From Epiperipatus broadwayi (lineage: Eukaryota; Onychophora; Udeonychophora; Euonychophora; Peripatidae): a stretch of 64,000 nucleotides of DNA. The stretch lies in assembly GCA_028023455.1 (NCBI GenBank), contig JAQFVV010012402.1:16802935-16866934 (forward strand). Direction: 5' to 3'. Below are positions 58,740 to 64,000 of the stretch, piece by piece. Positions within the stretch are counted from its first letter, which is position 1, and every line of letters starts with the position of its first letter. A program made the position numbers and the translations under genes. The notes beneath the pieces are model-generated. The model searched no databases. It was given only the letters and a program-made list of their open reading frames with translations, and had not been told where the DNA came from.

Positions 58740-59935
58740 TACAATATTGCAATTCAAATAATTCTTTTTACACTTTTTTCAGCAAAAACTTTTTATTATT
58801 ACAGTTTCGACTGTATCTTAGTCTTCATCAGATCTACAAAATTCAAATACAAATAATAATATATAATACATTTCATATTTTATACAAATTTATCAATTAT
58901 CAAAATTATTAATTTTCTATTAACTTCTTAAAAATCTTTAATACATATTATATCTCTTATATATAATTACTTTTCTAATTTTTAATTATTAATTACTCTT
59001 TCCTATCTTCCTATATTCTAATATACATATTTTATTTTATGCATATTATCTTTTATACATATAATATTTACATCATACACTAACCTTACCTTTTTTACTA
59101 CCCTAATTTTATTACTCTTATCATTATTAATATATCATTCTTTATTCTTATCTTTTAATTTTATCTATTCTTACTTAACACATTTTTTACTTTATTATCT
59201 CAATTATTACACATAAATTTTATCTTCTCTTCTTCTACTTCTCTCCATTCTCCATTTGCTACTAGTAATTTTAACTTCCTTTTAACCTCCCTTTCATATC
59301 TCCTATCCCATAACTCCCTCCATTATCTATTTTATAAGAACAGTGATATTATAAGAAAAAGGAAAGAAATTAAGGATAGGGGTAAAAATGGTTAAGAATA
59401 ATATGTGAAACTAATTATAAAATTAGATAATAGAGGGAGGTATGGGATAGGGAATATGAAAGGGAAGTTAAGAGGCAGTTAAAATTACTAGTAGAAAATG
59501 GAGGCTAGAGAGAAGTAGAAAAGAATAAGGTAAAATTTATGTGTAATAATTGAGATAATAAGATAAAAAATGTGTTAAGTAAGAATAGATAAAACTAAAA
59601 GATAAGAAGAATAAAGAATGATATATTAATAGTGATAAGGTAATAAAATTAGGATAGTAAAAAAGAGTAAGGTTAGTGTATGATGCAAATATTATATGTA
59701 TAAAAGATATGTATAAAATAAAATATGGATATTAGAATAATAGGAAGATAGGAAAGAATAATTAATAATTAGAAAAATAATTGTATATAAAAGATATAAT
59801 ATGTATTAAAGATTTTTAAGAAGTTAATAGAAAATCAATAATTTTGAGAATTGATAAATTTGTGTAAAATAATGTAAGTTTTTGTTGAAAAAAGTGTAAA
59901 AGAAATTATTTGAATTGCAACAATATATAACTTGT
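58740..59935. mobile_element. Long foldback element with ~0.5-0.6 kb inverted arms
   Basis: The left arm (58740 to about 59335) and right arm (about 59420-59935) are reverse complements over most of their length; for example GCAATTCAAATAATT pairs with AATTATTTGAATTGC and TTACTAGTAGCAAATGG-type sequence in one arm with GTTAAAATTACTAGT in the other. The left arm is T/C-rich on the + strand and the right arm A/G-rich. A ~75-bp segment in the left arm (about 58785-58865), holding a hammerhead-like core, is missing from the right arm. The spacer is about 85 bp. No coding capacity. Confidence 0.8.
58805..58831 (-). ncRNA. Hammerhead-ribozyme-like core (candidate)
   Basis: On the minus strand CTGATGA (58831-58825) and GAAA (58808-58805) are separated by AGACTAAGATACAGTC, in which GACT pairs with AGTC. 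This is the order of the conserved hammerhead core with stem II. One unpaired A lies before the stem, and stems I and III are not convincing, so it may be a relic or only a transposon motif. Confidence 0.35.
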
Positions 59936-60924
59936 AAAAAAAAGGAACAAAAATAGAAAGAATGCTTAATATGTCATAATATATAGAAAACAGAGAAATA
60001 CACTGACTGTTTTTTAATCAATTTTAGAAGACTTCACAATGGGGAAACTTGAATGCTATTTTCAAACTAAGTAACTATTAATTTCTTTGTTCAGCTGTGA
60101 ATATACATGTTAGTTTCTTTTTATGTCTTAAATAACTCAAACATTACAAATTATAAAAGGAATTGGATAATTTTAATTAATAAATGTAATATATAGATTA
60201 TCATGATACAGATAGTGAGAGTGATAAAAATAAACATCAAGAAATGAATATGGAGATACTGAGTAAAAAATCATATCAAAAGTCTATACAAGTAATAAAA
60301 AGTCAAACAACATATGAGCAGAAAGTTGATCATTAATCAACTTTTCTGACTGGAATTAAAAGAGACATACTATAAAATATTAGGCTAATCATATATATGT
60401 CCACACATAGTATATCCCATTTGACATTAATATGAAGCTAGTTTCTTGTTATATAAGGATTCTGTGATTGTGAACAAAAACAGAGACATAATTTATATTA
60501 GCATCAAATAACTTCACTAGAATAACTTTAAATAATGATTAATAAATTTATTGATTAATAATAATAATAATAAACATATGATTAAAAACTCATTATAAAA
60601 AAAATCATTCTGATTTTGACAACTTTAAAATATTTTCTAATATTTCAATAGATTAAAAAACCAAGCAATAAAGTTAGATATATAAATAGATGGATTATAT
60701 AATACATATATATATATATTGTAATTGACAATCCACATTCTGATGTCACAGCCAAATAATTTTTTTCTTTTATAGCCTGCTAAGGTCAGGAAGAAGCAAA
60801 AAACTCTTAACGATTTTATATAAGTTATTGACTACAAATAATAATGACAAACTGCCAAAAATAATGAGATAAACATAATTTATTTAACCACTAAACATCA
60901 CATGATCACCATTCTTTATGCTTA
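59936..60924. other. AT-rich sequence, nothing recognised
   Basis: No gene. A (TAA)n run lies near 60556-60572 and a TA run near 60704-60720. Confidence 0.5.
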
Positions 60925-61213
60925 CACAAATTGTTTACACAGAGGCAAAACTCTCCATACAGTAATGCCACTCAGTGCAAGCCATAGTAATCAATGAATT
61001 CAGGAAGGTTTGTGCATAAAATCTCTATCTAATACCTATTCATCCAAGGTTCCTCACTGATGAAAGCCACAAGCTAGAAACTAGTCTGGGGGTATTGGAT
61101 GAGTAGGCATTAGATAAGGATTTTATGCACAAACCTTCCTGTATCTATTGATTACTCTGGCTTGCACCGAGTGGTGCTATTGTATGAAGAGTTCTACCTC
61201 CATGCACAATTTA
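60925..61213. mobile_element. Foldback element with ~120-bp arms and a ribozyme-like spacer
   Basis: The left arm (60925-61047) and right arm (61095-61213) are reverse complements with modest divergence: AATCAATGAATTCAGGAAGG / CCTTCCTGTATCTATTGATT and GTTTGTGCATAAAATC / GATTTTATGCACAAAC. The ~47-bp spacer carries CTGATGA...GAAACTAGTC. A related half copy is at 43385-43525. Confidence 0.8.
61057..61080 (+). ncRNA. Hammerhead-ribozyme-like core (candidate)
   Basis: CTGATGA (61057-61063), then AAGCCACAAGCTA, then GAAA (61077-61080) and CTAGTC. AGC and GCT can form a short stem II with a CACAA loop, with an A-A mismatch next to the core. Stems I and III are uncertain. Evidence is motif order only. 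Confidence 0.35.
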
Positions 61214-64000
61214 TTTACATATGTATAAAATAACATGCATTGGCAGCACTTTAGTTAACTGCTTTATAAATTAATGGTAACAACCTTTCTAAATCTTATT
61301 ATTTTAATTTAGGCACAGATGTAGTATATGGTAGCTTAAATGTTTTCAAACAATTGAGATTTGATAATTTCTAATTTAGGATATTATCACTAGTTGTTTT
61401 TGAATGGATCTCAACTATGTATAGACATCTAACCACTCTCATCTCTCATTATTGCTATTCTAAGATTAAAAGACCCTGCCAAATAAGATTAATACCATAT
61501 TATAAAATAAGAATGATTTAACTAATTGACTGTTCTGATCAATTTCAGGTTACAAAATTAGCAAGCAGTTAAAATAATTGTAAAATACAGGAAATAATAC
61601 CTGTACTACAATTGTTTCTGAGCAAAAACAAATACATGATAAAGTATATGCATACAGCAAGAATTAATCTTATACTACATTTATTACTTTTTAGAGTATT
61701 TGGTACTGCATATTAGTAATCAGCAGTCACAAAAATATCACTGGAGACATATATGAAAGAAAGCAGACAATATACGATAGGAACTTTCCATCTACCGCAC
61801 ATTGCACTAAAGGAATAATGAAGGTAGTCGATGAACAGTTTGCAAATGGTTTTTCAATCATTTAATACTAATGTGTTACATAAAAATAAGTTTTCAGATG
61901 TAACAAGCATAACCTGAATTGATAAATTGACAGCTGTTCATTTTTATCAATTATATCACCTTAAAACAAAAATAATTTGCTCAAATTGACATCTATTTAA
62001 TATAACCTTTATCTAGTTTGTCTATGCAGTGCATTTGACCTCCATTCATCATTTATAAATTTACTGCTTTAACATATTATTAGTAAATAAAGTGGAATAA
62101 CTGATTTAATTAATGTACAACTTTTAATAGCATATCCAGAGATTATGAAAATATGTTTGAACTGAGTATCGTAAAGTTATTACTTTAAAATTATCACCAC
62201 TTAAATTATAGCTTTCTAAAGAAAACAATGCAGTAATCTCTTGCCATACATACTCATAAACAGATTTAAACTAATAATTATTCATTAACATATTTTTATT
62301 AGATCAGAGATAAATAATGATTAACAAAAAATTTGTTTAAAGTTCATAATTTAACATATCAATCGTTTAGATATTAGTTTATTTTCAAAACCATAGCTAT
62401 GATGGATGATGATTTAAATGACTATTCAGACTTTATTAGAATGATTTGGCAGTGACTTTAGCTTGGTTTAGTGGCTGGTTCTCCTGTAGCATTGGGTATC
62501 AGTCTTTAACTTATCTTAGTTAGATAGATAGTGGACACACGTTTGGATGATTTCTTCATTTGTTGATGGTTTCTTTTTTGGGACTCAATGATGGGTTTTC
62601 AGCTTTCCCTCTGCCAGATTGACAGAGTGAAGCAGATAATGGCTTCTCTAGTCTTGTATCATAGATCTGGCACAATAACAAAATAATGATAATCCTTTTA
62701 ATAATAGCAGATGAAGAATAATGAATGAAGAATAATAAATAAAGAATAATACAGAAAAAATCTTTCTAATGCAATTTCCAGCACTATTTATATGGTTAAA
62801 AGCCATCTTATCTGTAAAATTTGAATCCATAGCTCATCTTTTGGATCCTTTGATCTATTGGCTATAGATAACTCCAGAGTGTCCATTGTGGACCAAGCTT
62901 ATTTGCCTAATACCAAATTTTCAAGTTCTTGTCTTTGAGCAGGAATAACAGCCTTTTAATTAAATCATGTCAAATATTTATCTTCTTAATTTAATCTATC
63001 TATCTGTTTACAAGCATTTTAATTACTTTTTCCTAGAATGTCATTTCCACATTTAATTATTATAAAAATAAAAAAACACCTTTTATTTTAACTTACTTTT
63101 AAAAATAAATTTAGAATCAATTATCTTTCTTTTTACAAATTTTAGAAAAATATTTTTTTAACATGATTTAACAAAATAACTTGATAATTAATTATACCAT
63201 ATACATTTATCTATGCATTTAAAAATATAAATTAATTTAAATTTATTAAAACTTATTAAAACCTTTAAATTTAAAATTTCTTCATGATTTTTAACATTAC
63301 CAACATAAAGTATATTTATGTGTGCACATATACATATATAGCTTCAATATATATATATATAACTACGGAGATGTGCACATATGGTAATACAAAATATTTC
63401 AATCACCAATAAGGCAATATATTATATTTAATTATATAAAGTGACTGATTTTAGATAAACATGTACACATATAGATATGCACACACACAGTATATATTCA
63501 TATAAGAATATTTAAATCATTAAGTTTTAATTTTCTTTAATCTATATACTGAATTATCCTCACAATCTAATTATAGAAAACATCAGTACAGTAGTACTTC
63601 ACCACAAAATCTGGGTAACACATTTGGTAATGTCATTATATACGATATATTTCTAACTCTAAAGCAAGACTTGTAAATGATATAACAAAATTTAAAGAAT
63701 TTATACTTAAGAGTCTTTATCACCTGTGGAGACTTTCTTCACTGCTTTAATCACTTGCTTTTTAATTTCTTTGCTGGGGTCTTTTTTTTTATTTAATCAG
63801 CTAATTTATTCCAAAATTATTTACTTTTAAAATAAATTAGTACAGATTAATTAAATACTTTTTTGAGGCATTAAGCAGAAAGATTTCATCAGCTGCAAAG
63901 TTACTGTTTAAAATAATATGTCAATATTAATGTACAAGTTATCCACTAGTCAATTTTTTCTATCTATGCTTCATATGCAGGTCTCACATATGGATATATT
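61214..64000. other. AT-rich sequence, nothing recognised
   Basis: About 2.8 kb with TA and CA runs near 63340 and 63480. A 60-residue minus-strand frame at 62648-62830 is not recognised. No gene supported. Confidence 0.5.

Noticed and set aside
1-64000. CRISPR arrays, bacterial operons, ribosome binding sites
   Set aside because: The repeats are transposon-derived and not regularly spaced; the sequence is eukaryotic in character, so prokaryotic features do not apply.

Overview
This window looks like AT-rich, gene-poor nuclear DNA from an animal, probably an invertebrate; I cannot name the species. Everything recognisable is a transposable element (TE) or a repeat. I see no intact long reading frame of a host gene, no operon structure, and no rRNA, CRISPR or prokaryotic signal. 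The mix of elements (two kinds of LINE, a Ty3/gypsy-type LTR element, hAT remnants, a tRNA-headed SINE and several foldback elements) is typical of animal intergenic or large-intron DNA.

Layout. 0.47-1.4 kb: three copies of a ~0.3 kb MITE-like repeat, one of them inverted. 4.0-5.05 kb: a tandemly duplicated non-coding repeat. 5.23-5.50 kb: a hairpin element between 13-bp direct repeats. 6.4-13.6 kb: the largest LINE block, five head-to-tail copies of one LINE on the + strand, all decayed, each ending in a (CACAT)n-like tail; a minus-strand relic of the same 3' end lies at 19.6 kb. 25.46-27.10 kb: a probable solo LTR inserted in a TA run. 28.27-28.5 kb: a tRNA-derived SINE. 28.8-36.9 kb: an 8.1-kb LTR retrotransposon on the minus strand with 2.2-kb LTRs, inserted in a TA run. 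It keeps a gag-like coiled-coil protein and integrase C-terminal remnants but no visible protease, reverse transcriptase or RNase H. 37.2-38.0 kb: a repeat cluster. 38.5-39.7 kb and 42.6-43.2 kb: a non-autonomous hAT element and a hAT transposase relic. 43.4-44.0 kb: foldback repeats. 49.65-50.2 kb: tandem and inverted repeats. 50.57-53.5 kb: a nearly full-length RTE-clade LINE on the minus strand, broken by about five frameshifts. 58.7-59.9 kb and 60.9-61.2 kb: a long (~0.55 kb arms) and a short foldback element.

How the parts relate. The coding segments are TE enzymes (endonuclease, reverse transcriptase, integrase, transposase) and nearly all carry frameshifts, stops or lost catalytic residues, so this is mostly a fossil record. 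The points I would look at first are: (1) a reiterated LTR-edge/primer-binding-site motif beside the right-hand LTR (34.4-34.8 kb), which may have moved the LTR boundary; (2) the gag-integrase-tail architecture of that element; (3) several hammerhead-ribozyme-like cores (CTGATGA / GAAA) in unrelated repeats at about 16.1, 27.3, 43.5, 58.8 and 61.06 kb; and (4) the head-to-tail LINE array. All boundaries were read by eye and may be off by a few bases.
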